Assembly (NCBI RefSeq): GCF_938039205.1 | Contig: NZ_CALHVM010000049.1 | Span: 30,869 to 94,868, forward strand | DNA: 64,000 nucleotides | Reading direction: 5' to 3' | DNA from: an uncultured Campylobacter sp. | Lineage (GTDB): Bacteria > Campylobacterota > Campylobacteria > Campylobacterales > Campylobacteraceae | Shown here: piece by piece, positions 26,806-35,983 of the stretch | How the letters are laid out: each line of letters opens with the position of its first letter | How positions within the stretch are numbered: position 1 is the stretch's first letter | Made by a program: the position numbers and the translations under genes | Notes under the pieces: generated by a model | Told to the model about the DNA's origin: nothing | The model's input: the letters and a program-made list of their open reading frames with translations, nothing else | Databases searched by the model: none

Positions 26806-27755
26806 GCGTATTTTTATCGGACGTTGTTATCGCGTTTTTGCTAATCGAGCTCATCATCATCGTGCTGATGGGTATTTCGCAGTATTTCGTCGTGCGTATC
26901 ATGCGGCTATGGGACTTTAACTCGACGTCAAATTTACAGTACGACCTAGAAAAACGCAACTACCTCGTAAATACGATTTTGTTTTTTGCCGTAGTTTGCA
27001 AGATCGTTTTGTTCGTATTTTTCGCGCTATCTCTAAACGAGCTAGCAGACGTGGTGCCCGGCGCCATGTGCTCGGCTGGCGTCATCGGATCAAATCAATT
27101 TGGCGGCATTTTGCTGCTGCTAAAACTGCTGCTCATCTTTGGCTTTGGGCTGTGGCTCATCATAAATTCGCTTGATTTAAAGGCGACAAATTTCCCGTAT
27201 TTAAAGCGAAAATACATCATTTTCACGATACTTTTTATCACCGTTTTGATCGAATTTGCCACCGAGATTCTATTTTTTAGCAACGTGCCTTTAAAAGTGC
27301 CCGTCTTTTGCTGCTCGGTCGTGTTTCAGGCGCCAAAGCTACCGTTTGGCTACACGAAGTTAAATTTGGTCATATTTTACTACGCCATTTTTGCGGTCAT
27401 TTTGACGCTAAATTTACTCAAACAGACGATGGCGAGCTTTGTTTGCAACTTGCTGTTTTTGTTTATCGCATACTACGCGATTACTTATTTTTTCGGGCTT
27501 TACGTCTACGAACAGCCAAATCACAAATGCCCGTACTGCATGCTAAAGGGTGAGTATTTTTACGTCGGTTACCTCATCTGGGGCTCGCTGTTTTTGGGCA
27601 TTTTCTACGGTATCGCGGCGTTTTTGGTGGAGCTAATCGTGAAAAAACCTTACGAGCATTTGCTCAAAATTTCATCTTTTTGGCTGATCGTAAATGCTCT
27701 TGTTTGTAGCTTTTTCGTCGCTAAATACTACCTTTTGCGAGGAGTTTTATTATGA
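26802..27755 (+). CDS. Polytopic membrane protein with cysteine pairs, unknown family
   Basis: 317 residues, GTG start. About eight hydrophobic helices. Two positions have redox- or metal-looking cysteines: VPGAMCSAGVIG near residue 85, and CPYCMLKGEYFYVGY near residue 245, plus VFCCSVVF near 170. I know no named family. Overlaps with both neighbours by 4 nt show it is part of the mcc-associated operon. A role in moving copper or thiols across the inner membrane would fit the neighbours but is only inference. Confidence 0.75.
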   Translation: MSVFLSDVVIAFLLIELIIIVLMGISQYFVVRIMRLWDFNSTSNLQYDLEKRNYLVNTILFFAVVCKIVLFVFFALSLNELADVVPGAMCSAGVIGSNQFGGILLLLKLLLIFGFGLWLIINSLDLKATNFPYLKRKYIIFTILFITVLIEFATEILFFSNVPLKVPVFCCSVVFQAPKLPFGYTKLNLVIFYYAIFAVILTLNLLKQTMASFVCNLLFLFIAYYAITYFFGLYVYEQPNHKCPYCMLKGEYFYVGYLIWGSLFLGIFYGIAAFLVELIVKKPYEHLLKISSFWLIVNALVCSFFVAKYYLLRGVLL

Positions 27756-28261
27756 TAAAGCAAATTTTCGCCACCGTGCTACTCATCGGCGTGGTGGCGC
27801 TACTTGCGTTTTCGGTGGATACTAGCGAGGGCAAGATCGTCGTTCGCCACGACAACACAGAAAAAAAACCGCTAGACATCGAGCTTGGCAAATACCTCTG
27901 CTTTGAGAGCAAGGTTCTTATCAGCGACCTAAACAACACGGCTCAGGCGGTAATGCCAAACGGCGATACGTACTTTTTCTACGACATCTCAAACTCGTTT
28001 ACGTGGCTAATGCGACAAAAGAACAAAGACGACGTCGTGCTGTGGGTCTATTCTCAGGACACCAGCCGCTATATCCTGGCTAAAAACGCCTGGTATTCGC
28101 GCGTGGACATCACTCCGATGGGATACGGCATCGGTGCGTACGAGTATCATGTTTACGGCATAAACGACAACTATTTCGAGGACGTCATGCTCTACGCCGC
28201 ACGCGGAGAAACGCTGATAAATCCGCTGATTTTTATACTGCTTTCGGAGAATAAAATTTAG
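27752..28261 (+). CDS. NosL-like membrane-anchored protein at the end of the mcc operon
   Basis: 169 residues. An N-terminal hydrophobic anchor (MIKQIFATVLLIGVVALLAF) precedes a periplasmic domain. The segments GDTYFFYDISNSFTWL, SRYILAKNAWYSRVDI and TPMGYGIGAYEY follow the NosL pattern (short helix, 'aY-V', then TPMGYG-x-A), but the CxxCGM copper site is not present; a single Cys stands in GKYLCFESK. It may be an accessory copper chaperone or an MccL-like partner. It overlaps the previous gene by 4 nt and is followed by a long intergenic region. Confidence 0.65.
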   Translation: MIKQIFATVLLIGVVALLAFSVDTSEGKIVVRHDNTEKKPLDIELGKYLCFESKVLISDLNNTAQAVMPNGDTYFFYDISNSFTWLMRQKNKDDVVLWVYSQDTSRYILAKNAWYSRVDITPMGYGIGAYEYHVYGINDNYFEDVMLYAARGETLINPLIFILLSENKI

Positions 28262-28627
28262 CTTTTAAAGCCTGTTTGTTTTTATTCTCCTAAATTATCT
28301 CTACAAAGTAAGATAGTTAAATTTGACGGATTTAATTTTAAATTTGCCTATATTTTACGGCTAAAATTTAGTAAAAAACTTAATAAGTCTCCTCATAGTT
28401 TGCAAATTTGACGTCCAAACAGGCGTTTAAACGTTAGTAAATTTACTGCTAGAGGAGATGACTTATTAACGGTAAATGTTGAAATTTCATCTTTGTCGGT
28501 TAAATTTGCACGTATTCCAAAAATTTGATCAATTTTTCCGCCAGTTTACCAGTTTGATGAACTATTAGCTAACGTTAATTTTTAACTATGAATTTTACAT
28601 AACTGACGGATAAAGTTTTACAAAAGG
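28262..28627. other. 366-bp non-coding gap with interleaved inverted repeats
   Basis: No gene. It contains GCCTGTTTG (28270-28278) and its complement (28416-28424), and TTAATAAGTCTCCTC (28380-28394) with a near-complement GAGGAGATGACTTATTAA (28452-28469). The arms interleave, so they cannot all pair in one simple fold. Many AAATTTG words are present. It ends the mcc operon and precedes the convergent rluB-like gene. Confidence 0.55.
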
Positions 28628-29401
28628 TTAGTACCTAACGTTATTTACCTTTAGAAAATCTCTCAGCGCTTCGTATTCGCCGTTTTCAAAGTATCGCCAT
28701 TTACCGGGCTTTAGCATGCCAAGATCGACGCGACCGAAACTAACGCGCTTTAAATCCATCACTTCAAGGTCGAAATACCCGAAAAATCGGCGTAGCTCGC
28801 GGTTTTGTCCCTCGTTTATCACGACTTTTAGCTTCGTAAAGCCGCCGCTCGAGCCAAAAATTTTATAGTCTAAAAAAGGCTTAAATTCCATCGACTTTAT
28901 CGCAGTTTTAGCATGTGCGCCCTTGGTAGCGTCCGCAGCGAAAAACCCCTCGTTCATCGCCGTTATCACTTCAGGCGTTATCTCACCTTTTACCTTGAGA
29001 TAATACTCGCGCTCGATGTCGCTATTCATCAGCGCGGTAGCGATCGCTGGAGCGTCCGTTAGCAAAAGTAGTCCCTCGCTAGCGTAGTCAAGCCGCCCGA
29101 TACTAACAAATTTAGCAAACTGTCGGTCAAGGCTATCATAGATAGTTTTGCGTCCGCGGTCGTCTTTTTTACTAACCAGTTCGCCCTTTTGTTTGTGATA
29201 AACGATCATCGTAAATTCTTTTTTTAGCCTTACTATGCGACCGTTTATCTTTACTTTATCCTCATCGCTAACGCTAGTGGCTAGCTCGCTAACGACGCGG
29301 CCGTTTACGCTAACTTTGCCCTGTTTTATGAGCTCATCAGCCTCTCTACGCGAATAACTCGTGTTATGCGATATAAATTTATTTAATCTGCTTTTTTGCA
29401 T
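28628..29401 (-). CDS. RsuA/RluB-family rRNA pseudouridine synthase
   Basis: 257 residues. An N-terminal S4 RNA-binding domain (RLNKFISHNTSYSRREADEL ... VSVNGRVV) precedes the synthase domain with the catalytic Asp in GRLDYASEGLLLLTD and the later GQNRELRRFFGYF block. This is the single-stranded-rRNA group that makes one pseudouridine in 23S (RluB) or 16S (RsuA). It stops short of a clear choice between the two; RluB is favoured by conserved order with kdsD and RNase J in Campylobacter. One base separates it from the next gene, so they form an operon. Confidence 0.88.
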   Translation of the reverse strand: MQKSRLNKFISHNTSYSRREADELIKQGKVSVNGRVVSELATSVSDEDKVKINGRIVRLKKEFTMIVYHKQKGELVSKKDDRGRKTIYDSLDRQFAKFVSIGRLDYASEGLLLLTDAPAIATALMNSDIEREYYLKVKGEITPEVITAMNEGFFAADATKGAHAKTAIKSMEFKPFLDYKIFGSSGGFTKLKVVINEGQNRELRRFFGYFDLEVMDLKRVSFGRVDLGMLKPGKWRYFENGEYEALRDFLKVNNVRY

Positions 29402-29402
29402 T

Positions 29403-30362
29403 TTATAGTCCTAAATTTGCAAGGTCGTGTATGTGTAAAACGCCGACCGGAACGCCGTTTTCTACGACGGCTAGTAGCTGTATCTTATACCGCTCGATGA
29501 GCGCTAACGCATCTATCGCTAACATCTCTTTATCATTTAGCTCTTTTGGCTTTATCGTCGCGTATTTGATCGCAGCGTCGTTTAGATCAAAGTCCTCTCT
29601 CATCAGCGCGCGCCTAAGGTCTCCGTCGCTTAAAATCGCATCCAAAACGCCGTCTTTATCGACGATCAAAACTGTACCGAGTTTGCCGTGCGTCATCGTG
29701 TCGATCGCCTGTTTTAAGCTCGCATTCCAGCGTACTATCGGCAAATTTTCGCTTCTCATCACGTCTTTTACTTTTAAAAATAATCTCTTGCCAAGACTTC
29801 CACCTGGATGAAAATTTGCAAAATCCTCTTTTTTAAAGCCTCGCTTTTCCATCAGGCAAACGGCTAACGCATCACCTAGAGCTAACGTTAGCGTCGTCGA
29901 GCTAGTCGGTGCGGCATCTAGCGGGCAGGCCTCTTTGCTAACGTCAAGCTTCACAAACGCGTCGCTAAATTTACCCAGCGTGCTAAATTTATCCCTCGCC
30001 ATCGCAACTATCGGTACGCCAAAACGCTGCACATGAGGTAGGATCTTGGTTAGCTCCTCGCTCTCGCCGCTAAAGCTGATAGCTAGCAGCGTATCGTCCT
30101 TGCCGATCATACCCAGGTCGCCGTGCATCGCCTCGGTCGGATGCATGAAAAAGCTAGGCGTACCAGTGCTAGCAAGCGTCGCGGCGATCTTTGCGCCGAC
30201 GTGTCCACTTTTACCCACGCCCGTAACCACGACTTTGCCTTTGGTTTGGTATAAAATCTCGACCGCTTTTTCAAATTCGCCGTCTAAAATTTCGGCATTT
30301 CTTGTTAGCTCGTTAGCTTCGGTCTTTAGCACGTTAGCAGCTATTTTTATCATCTCGCTCAT
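29403..30362 (-). CDS. kdsD: Arabinose-5-phosphate isomerase (KdsD/GutQ)
   Basis: 319 residues. Residues about 1-190 form the SIS sugar-isomerase domain with TGVGKSGHVGAKIAATLAST and HPTEAMHGDLGMI; two CBS domains follow (DVMRSENLPIV... and LIERYKIQLLAVVENG). It converts ribulose-5-phosphate to arabinose-5-phosphate, the first step towards Kdo for the lipopolysaccharide core. Length and domain order match KdsD. It lies between rluB-like and RNase J on the same strand with gaps of 1 and 9 bp. Confidence 0.92.
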   Translation of the reverse strand: MSEMIKIAANVLKTEANELTRNAEILDGEFEKAVEILYQTKGKVVVTGVGKSGHVGAKIAATLASTGTPSFFMHPTEAMHGDLGMIGKDDTLLAISFSGESEELTKILPHVQRFGVPIVAMARDKFSTLGKFSDAFVKLDVSKEACPLDAAPTSSTTLTLALGDALAVCLMEKRGFKKEDFANFHPGGSLGKRLFLKVKDVMRSENLPIVRWNASLKQAIDTMTHGKLGTVLIVDKDGVLDAILSDGDLRRALMREDFDLNDAAIKYATIKPKELNDKEMLAIDALALIERYKIQLLAVVENGVPVGVLHIHDLANLGL

Positions 30363-30371
30363 TTTACGCCC

Positions 30372-32522
30372 TTACATCAGGTATATGATCGGCACGATAG
30401 TCGGGTATTTTTTGACTTTTCTAAATATATGCTTGCGGATGACTTGGCGCACCTGCCCCTCGAGTATCCTGCCGTCTTTTAAAAGCTCCTCTTTAACGTT
30501 ACTTAGATACTGCTCCAGCACTCCCTCCATCTCTTTTCTAAACTCGCCGTCTTGCTTATCGCCCACGAGTCCGTAGCTGATGACGCGAGGCTTGTTTATG
30601 AGCTTAGCGCCGTGGCGGGAAATTTGCGCGATGATCATCACGACGCCCGCTTCGGCCAAATTTTGCCTGTCGATCACGACGTCGTCTGAAATTTGCTTGT
30701 TGATTTGGTTATCGATAAAGACTTTGCCAGTTTTTACCGTCTTGGCGCGCTTCATGTATTTTTGGCAAATTTCTATCTGATCGCCGTCGCTCATCAGATA
30801 GATGTTTCGCTCGTCCACGCCACATGCCACGGCCGTTTCTTTATGTTTTGCGATGTGGTTGTACTCGCCGTGGATCGGGAGGAAAAATTTAGGCTTTATC
30901 AGGCGCAGCATCAGCTTTTGCTCCTCTTGCGCTGCGTGACCGCTCACGTGTATCTCGCTAAAGTCCTGATACGCGACGCTAGCGCCTGATTTGATGAGGA
31001 AATTTAGCACCGTAGAGACGCTGCTTTCGTTGCCCGGGATCGCCTTTGAGCTGATGATGATCTGATCGGTCGGCTTTATTTTTATATATTTGTGCTCATC
31101 GGTAGCCATGCGGTATAGCGCGCTCATCGTCTCGCCCTGAGAGCCGGTGGTGACGATCAGCACCTCGTTATCTTTAAATTTGCCGACTTCGTTAGCGTCG
31201 ATAAAAATTTTCTTATCCAGCTTGATGTAGCCAAGCTCCATCGCAGTGTAGAGGTTGCGCTCCATGCTGCGGCCGATGACGCAGACCTTGCGGTTGTATT
31301 TTAGTCCCCAGTCGATCGCCTGATAAACGCGATGGATGTTGGAGCTAAACGTGCTCATTATCACGCGGCCTTTGGCTTTGGAAAATATCGCGTCAAAGGT
31401 CTTACCCACGCTGCTTTCGCTTTTAGTAAAGCCCTCTCGGTAGCTGTTCGTGCTATCGCTCATGAGGCACAGTACGCCGCGTTCGCCGTAATAGGCTAGG
31501 CGCCCCAGATCGGTAGGATAGCCGTCGATCGGGGTGTGGTCAATCTTAAAGTCGCCCGTGTGGATGATGGTACCCGCCTTTGTCGTGATGGCAAGCGCGC
31601 TGGCATCGATGATAGAGTGCGTGATATGTATCCACTCGACCTCAAAATCTCCTATCAGATACGGCTTACGCTTTTCAACCGAGCGGAAAAGCGAACGCTC
31701 CTGCTTTAGGCCGTGCTCTTCAAATTTGTTATTTATCATACCCAGCGGCAACGGCGTGGCGTAAATAGGAAATTTAAACTCTTTATAAAAGTAGGGAACC
31801 GCACCGATGTGATCCTCGTGTGCGTGCGTGATGACGACGCCTTTTATCTTGTCTTTTATCTTGCGTACGTAGTCAAAGTCGGGGATCAGGATATCCACGC
31901 CGTGCATACTCTCGCTAGGAAAGCTCATGCCAATATCTACGATGATCGCGCTCGTGTCAGTTTCAAAAACGGTCATATTTCCGCCGATTTCGCCCAGCCC
32001 ACCAAGAGGCGTGATGCGGATCCTGTGATCGGTCGAGTTTAGGTATTTCATCGGCTCCAGGCGCAGTTCGTGGACGGCCTTATTTGCCTCCATAGACGCG
32101 GCGATATCTTGCTGCCACTGCTCGTTACCGTTTAGCTTAGCGGGTAAATTTTTCTTTGGTTTTCTCTGTTTTTTCGGTTTAGCTTCGCCCGTTTGATTTT
32201 CGGTGTTAGCAGCTTGTTTGTTAGCGTTTTTATTATCGTTTTGCACGCTGTTTTGAGAGTTTTGTTTGTTATTTTTACTGCGATTTCTTTTGCCGTTTTG
32301 TTTGTTAGTATTAGCTTGCTCGCCGTTTTGCGCCTGCTGTTCGCCGCCGTCAAAAGGCTCTAAAAAGAAATTATCTATCACGCTTTGACTAGCTTTTTGC
32401 TCGCCATTTTGCGTGTTTTGGTCTAAATTTTCTTGCTTATTTTTATTTCTCGGGCGAAATCTGCGCTTTTTATTGCTCTTGCCCTGAGAAACTACCGCTT
32501 TTTCTTCGTTTTTGTCGTTCAT
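30372..32522 (-). CDS. rnj: Ribonuclease J
   Basis: 716 residues. Residues 1-165 are a low-complexity N/K/Q-rich tail. The metallo-beta-lactamase core from about 165 has LGGLGEIGGNMTVFE, the metal motif THAHEDHIGAVPY, HTGDFKIDHTPID and the beta-CASP part with SGHAAQEEQKLMLRLIKP. RNase J is the main 5'-to-3' exo- and endoribonuclease of Campylobacterota; the long N-terminal tail is known in Helicobacter, where it contacts partners. The start overlaps the end of ksgA by 53 nt; a good AAAGGAAG site 6 bp before the ATG supports this start. Confidence 0.94.
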   Translation of the reverse strand: MNDKNEEKAVVSQGKSNKKRRFRPRNKNKQENLDQNTQNGEQKASQSVIDNFFLEPFDGGEQQAQNGEQANTNKQNGKRNRSKNNKQNSQNSVQNDNKNANKQAANTENQTGEAKPKKQRKPKKNLPAKLNGNEQWQQDIAASMEANKAVHELRLEPMKYLNSTDHRIRITPLGGLGEIGGNMTVFETDTSAIIVDIGMSFPSESMHGVDILIPDFDYVRKIKDKIKGVVITHAHEDHIGAVPYFYKEFKFPIYATPLPLGMINNKFEEHGLKQERSLFRSVEKRKPYLIGDFEVEWIHITHSIIDASALAITTKAGTIIHTGDFKIDHTPIDGYPTDLGRLAYYGERGVLCLMSDSTNSYREGFTKSESSVGKTFDAIFSKAKGRVIMSTFSSNIHRVYQAIDWGLKYNRKVCVIGRSMERNLYTAMELGYIKLDKKIFIDANEVGKFKDNEVLIVTTGSQGETMSALYRMATDEHKYIKIKPTDQIIISSKAIPGNESSVSTVLNFLIKSGASVAYQDFSEIHVSGHAAQEEQKLMLRLIKPKFFLPIHGEYNHIAKHKETAVACGVDERNIYLMSDGDQIEICQKYMKRAKTVKTGKVFIDNQINKQISDDVVIDRQNLAEAGVVMIIAQISRHGAKLINKPRVISYGLVGDKQDGEFRKEMEGVLEQYLSNVKEELLKDGRILEGQVRQVIRKHIFRKVKKYPTIVPIIYLM

Positions 32523-33333
32523 TATCTTCCTTTAAATTTTTAAATACTTCTAGATAAAGATCGACATTTAGCTCATGCGGACGGATGTTTGTGCTCAAAT
32601 TTAGCATGCTGAAAATTCGCTCGACTTCGGGCTTTTCGTAGCTTGAGCTCAAATTTTTCATCAGCGTTTTTCTGGGCGCGCTAAAGGCGATTTTGAGGTA
32701 AGTTTTAAATTTTTCGTATTCAAATTTACTCTCAAATATACCCGTTTCGCCTATTAAATTTTTACTTTTTTGCAGTTTTATAACCGAGGAAGTCACCTTC
32801 GGCGGTGGGTTAAAGTAGCTCGCATCCACGTCAAAAAGCAGCTCGCAGCTACCTTGAAGCGAGGCTAAAATCGCCAAAGAGCTAAAATCTCTATCGCCGC
32901 TTTTCGCGCTAAATTTGAGCGCGACTTCTTTTTGTATCATCACGACCAGGCCGCGACATTTCTCGTCTTCGATCGCATTTAGGATCATCTTCGTAGCAAC
33001 GTAGTAGGGCAGGTTTGCCGCTAAAAAATACGGCTCATCGTTTAAGCCGCTTTCGCTCCACTGATCCAGCGCGTCTTTGCAAAAAAGTTTCAATCGTCCG
33101 TTTTGAATTTCGTTTGCGAATTTTTTCTGTAGCAACGCAAAAAGCTCGGTATCTATCTCGTAGCTAGTTACGCCGCAAATCCGCAAAATTCTAAATGTCA
33201 AATCACCTAAGCCAGGCCCAATCTCAACGATATTTTGCGTATATTTGGGAATCGCTTGGATGATTTTGTTTAGCGTCGCTTCGTCGTGTAAAAAATTTTG
33301 TCCGAAGCATTTTTTTGCTTTGATATTTTCCAT
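32470..33333 (-). CDS. ksgA: 16S rRNA dimethyladenosine transferase
   Basis: 287 residues, RsmA/KsgA. SAM motif EIGPGLGDLT (about 40-50), catalytic NLPYYVATKMI and FNPPPKVTSSVI are all present. It dimethylates two adenines near the 16S 3' end in late 30S assembly. The last 17 residues (RQKRRKSGSFSGQEQ region) extend past the usual end and are encoded in the overlap with RNase J, so they may exist only because of that overlap. First gene of the leftward ksgA-rnj-kdsD-rluB operon; divergent to hisF. Confidence 0.94.
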   Translation of the reverse strand: MENIKAKKCFGQNFLHDEATLNKIIQAIPKYTQNIVEIGPGLGDLTFRILRICGVTSYEIDTELFALLQKKFANEIQNGRLKLFCKDALDQWSESGLNDEPYFLAANLPYYVATKMILNAIEDEKCRGLVVMIQKEVALKFSAKSGDRDFSSLAILASLQGSCELLFDVDASYFNPPPKVTSSVIKLQKSKNLIGETGIFESKFEYEKFKTYLKIAFSAPRKTLMKNLSSSYEKPEVERIFSMLNLSTNIRPHELNVDLYLEVFKNLKEDNERQKRRKSGSFSGQEQ

Positions 33334-33436
33334 TTTTTTCCTAAATTTCGCCGATTTTACCCAAAAATATCTTATGTAATGATTAGATAAGTCAAATTTA
33401 GGTAAAATAAAGCAAAATTTTAGCTAAAGAAGAGCG

Positions 33437-34192
33437 ATGAATCATTTTGCAAAACGCATAATCCCATGCCTAGACGTCAAAGACGGACGGGTGGTAAAGG
33501 GCGTAAATTTCGTAGGTCTCGTGGACGCTGGCGACCCGGTCGAGATAGCCAAACGCTACAACGAGGAGGGCGCAGACGAGCTGTGCTTCCTCGATATCAC
33601 GGCGTCGCACCTTGAGTGCGATACGATCGTAGACGTCGTAGAGCGGGTCGCGCGCGAGCTTTTTATCCCGCTGACTGTTGGTGGCGGCATACGCACGATC
33701 GACGATATATCGCGCCTACTAAACGTCGGTTGCGACAAAATCAGCCTCAACTCAGCCGCGATAAAAAATCCAAATTTGATAGACGAAGCGGCAAATAAAT
33801 TCGGCTCGCAGTGCGTCGTAGTTGCGATCGACGCGAAGAAAACGGACGAGGGCTATAGCGTTTTTATAAACGGCGGCAGGCTAAATACCGGCAAAGATGC
33901 TCTTGCCTGGGCAAAAGAGGCGCAGGAGCGAGGCGCAGGCGAAATTTTACTCACGTCGATGGACTGCGACGGCGTCAAAAACGGCTTTGAGTTAAATTTG
34001 ACGCGGATTTTTAGCGCGCTTGATATCCCCGTGATCGCAAGCGGTGGTGCGGGCAATATGGAGCACTTTAAGGACGCATTTTTGGCGGGTGCAGACGCGT
34101 GCTTGGCAGCCTCTATCTTCCACTTTAGAGAGATCGAAATCAAGGGGCTTAAGAGATATTTGCGAGAGCAAGGTATCGAGGTTAGGCTGTGA
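33437..34192 (+). CDS. hisF: Imidazole glycerol phosphate synthase, cyclase subunit
   Basis: 251-residue TIM barrel. N-terminal IIPCLDVKDGRVVKGVNF with the catalytic Asp, VGGGIRTIDDI, DCDGVKNGFELNL with the second catalytic Asp, and phosphate loop ASGGAGNMEHF are visible. It closes the imidazole ring in histidine synthesis with ammonia from HisH (not in the window). The gene lies alone among rRNA modification genes. Confidence 0.96.
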   Translation: MNHFAKRIIPCLDVKDGRVVKGVNFVGLVDAGDPVEIAKRYNEEGADELCFLDITASHLECDTIVDVVERVARELFIPLTVGGGIRTIDDISRLLNVGCDKISLNSAAIKNPNLIDEAANKFGSQCVVVAIDAKKTDEGYSVFINGGRLNTGKDALAWAKEAQERGAGEILLTSMDCDGVKNGFELNLTRIFSALDIPVIASGGAGNMEHFKDAFLAGADACLAASIFHFREIEIKGLKRYLREQGIEVRL

Positions 34193-34229
34193 AATTTGAG
34201 CTCAAATTTAGTGCGCAAAAGGACGGGAC

Positions 34230-34895
34230 GTGATTATCTCAGCCGGACGAAACGAAATATTTGCATTCGCTCTACCTATGGGCGTGGGGCTAGTGGATAT
34301 GAGCATAAATTTGACGGCGCTTTTGCAAAAGCGAGCTATGGCTGATGGTCGCGGTAGATACGAGCAAAATTTGACGGCTAAGCAGCAGCTTGACGAGAGG
34401 CTAAATTTGATAGATTCGCCTATTTTGCAAAGTGTAAAAACCTCACAAAACCCGGATAAAATTCTTAACGCGTTACCGAGTGAAATCATTTTTATAGGCT
34501 CGGCAGGACTTTACAAGGAAGGTGAAATTTTTAAAATTTACGAGAGCTCGGTCGTAGCAAATATTGAAATTTCAAGCCTAGAGAACAAAAACTATTCGCC
34601 GATAGAGAGTGAAATAGCTTCTGTTGTTCCACGTGGAACATGCAAGGTAAATTCCTCAAATTTCATCACGACCGATCAAAATTTAGCTCACGAGCTTTTT
34701 GATCGCGGATATTTTTTAGAAAATATGGAATTTTTTGCCGTCCTTAAAGTCGCACAAAAATTTCAAATCCCCGCTTACGGCATATTCGTAGCGACGAATT
34801 TCTGCGACAAAAACGCGCACGCAGACTTTAGCAAAAACCACGAGCAAGCCAAAAAAGAGCTCGAAAAATACCTAAAACAAAAGGGAAACATTTGA
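34230..34895 (+). CDS. Nucleoside-phosphorylase-like protein
   Basis: 221 residues, GTG start with AAAAGGACGG upstream. The C-terminal ENMEFFAVLKVAQKFQIPAY then VATNFCDKNAHADF fits the PNP/MTAN-like fold, where a Glu in 'E-M-E-x-x-A' contacts the ribose and a later Asp the base; the N-terminal glycine-rich phosphate loop is poor. Often annotated as purine-nucleoside phosphorylase in Campylobacter, but the activity is not proven by what can be read. Its stop overlaps the rlmN start by 4 nt. A perfect parS palindrome lies inside the coding region. Confidence 0.65.
   Translation: MIISAGRNEIFAFALPMGVGLVDMSINLTALLQKRAMADGRGRYEQNLTAKQQLDERLNLIDSPILQSVKTSQNPDKILNALPSEIIFIGSAGLYKEGEIFKIYESSVVANIEISSLENKNYSPIESEIASVVPRGTCKVNSSNFITTDQNLAHELFDRGYFLENMEFFAVLKVAQKFQIPAYGIFVATNFCDKNAHADFSKNHEQAKKELEKYLKQKGNI
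34625..34640. other. parS centromere site 1
   Basis: Perfect 16-bp palindrome TGTTCCACGTGGAACA, equal to the bacterial parS consensus bound by ParB. It is inside the nucleoside-phosphorylase-like gene, as parS sites often are, about 17-18 kb from the dnaA-dnaN origin. Confidence 0.85.
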
Positions 34896-35983
34896 AAAAT
34901 TTGCTTGATTTTACATTTGACGAGCTAAAAGAACAGCTCTCGCCGCCGTTTCGCGCGAAGCAAATTTTCGAATGGCTATATAAGAAAAATGCAACTAGTT
35001 TTGATGAAATGCTAAATTTGCCAAAGGATTTGCGCGCGAATTTGGCGCGGGAGTTTTACCTCGATCCGTTAAAATGCGTCAAATTTGAGCAGAGCAGCGA
35101 CGGCTCTATAAAGTATCTTTTCGAGCTCAAAGACGGGCTGCGTATCGAAAGCGTGTTGCTGCCGATGAAAGAGGAGCTCAACGATAAAAACGGCGAGGTG
35201 GCGCGCCACGCTCGTTATACGATCTGCGTTAGCTCGCAGGTAGGCTGCCGCATGGGCTGTTCGTTTTGCCTAACGGGCAAGAGCGGACTAACGAGAAACC
35301 TAACGCCGGGCGAGATCGTAGGGCAAATTTTATGGATAAAAAGAGAAAATAAAATCCCCTACGAACGCCGCGTAAACGTCGTATATATGGGTATGGGCGA
35401 GCCACTAGATAACCTAGAAAACGTTAGTAAAGCCATAAAAATTTTAAAGGAAAACGACGGGTTAGCTATCGCACCGCGCCGCCAGACCGTTAGTACGAGC
35501 GGTCTAGGCAGCCAGATAAAAAAGCTCGGCGAGATGGATCTGGGCGTGCTGTTAGCGATATCTTTGCACGCCGTTACTAACGAGCTTCGCAGCAAACTGA
35601 TGCCGATAAATAACGCCTACAAAATCGAGTCCGTTATGGAGGCGGTGAGGGGGTTTCCCATCGATATGCGCAAGCGAGTGATGTTTGAATATCTCGTCAT
35701 AAAAGATATGAACGACGGTATAAGGGACGCCAAAAAGCTCGTTTCGCTGCTACACGGCATCAAGGCAAAGGTAAATTTGATCTACTTTAATCCGCACGAG
35801 GGTAGCGAATACGGACGCCCAAACACAGCCGACATGGAGGCATTTCAGACGTATCTGCGCGATCACGGCGTGACCTGCACCATCAGGCAGAGCAAGGGGC
35901 TAGATATCAGCGCAGCGTGCGGTCAGCTAAAAGAGCGCGACAACCAAACGAGCGGCAAAACGATAGCCAAGGCGGCAAAATGA
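34892..35983 (+). CDS. rlmN: 23S rRNA / tRNA adenine C2 methyltransferase
   Basis: 363-residue radical-SAM enzyme, methylating A2503 of 23S rRNA and A37 of tRNAs. The cluster motif is CRMGCSFC (about residues 118-125); the methyl-carrying cysteine lies in the C-terminal ISAACGQL. GMGEPLDN is the SAM-binding loop. TTG start overlapping the previous stop, which implies translational coupling. A 34-codon ORF follows at its stop. Confidence 0.95.
   Translation: MKNLLDFTFDELKEQLSPPFRAKQIFEWLYKKNATSFDEMLNLPKDLRANLAREFYLDPLKCVKFEQSSDGSIKYLFELKDGLRIESVLLPMKEELNDKNGEVARHARYTICVSSQVGCRMGCSFCLTGKSGLTRNLTPGEIVGQILWIKRENKIPYERRVNVVYMGMGEPLDNLENVSKAIKILKENDGLAIAPRRQTVSTSGLGSQIKKLGEMDLGVLLAISLHAVTNELRSKLMPINNAYKIESVMEAVRGFPIDMRKRVMFEYLVIKDMNDGIRDAKKLVSLLHGIKAKVNLIYFNPHEGSEYGRPNTADMEAFQTYLRDHGVTCTIRQSKGLDISAACGQLKERDNQTSGKTIAKAAK

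Noticed and set aside
30046..30576. 176-codon frame on plus
   Set aside because: Antisense to kdsD and RNase J; Ser/Leu-rich as expected from the reverse strand of those genes.
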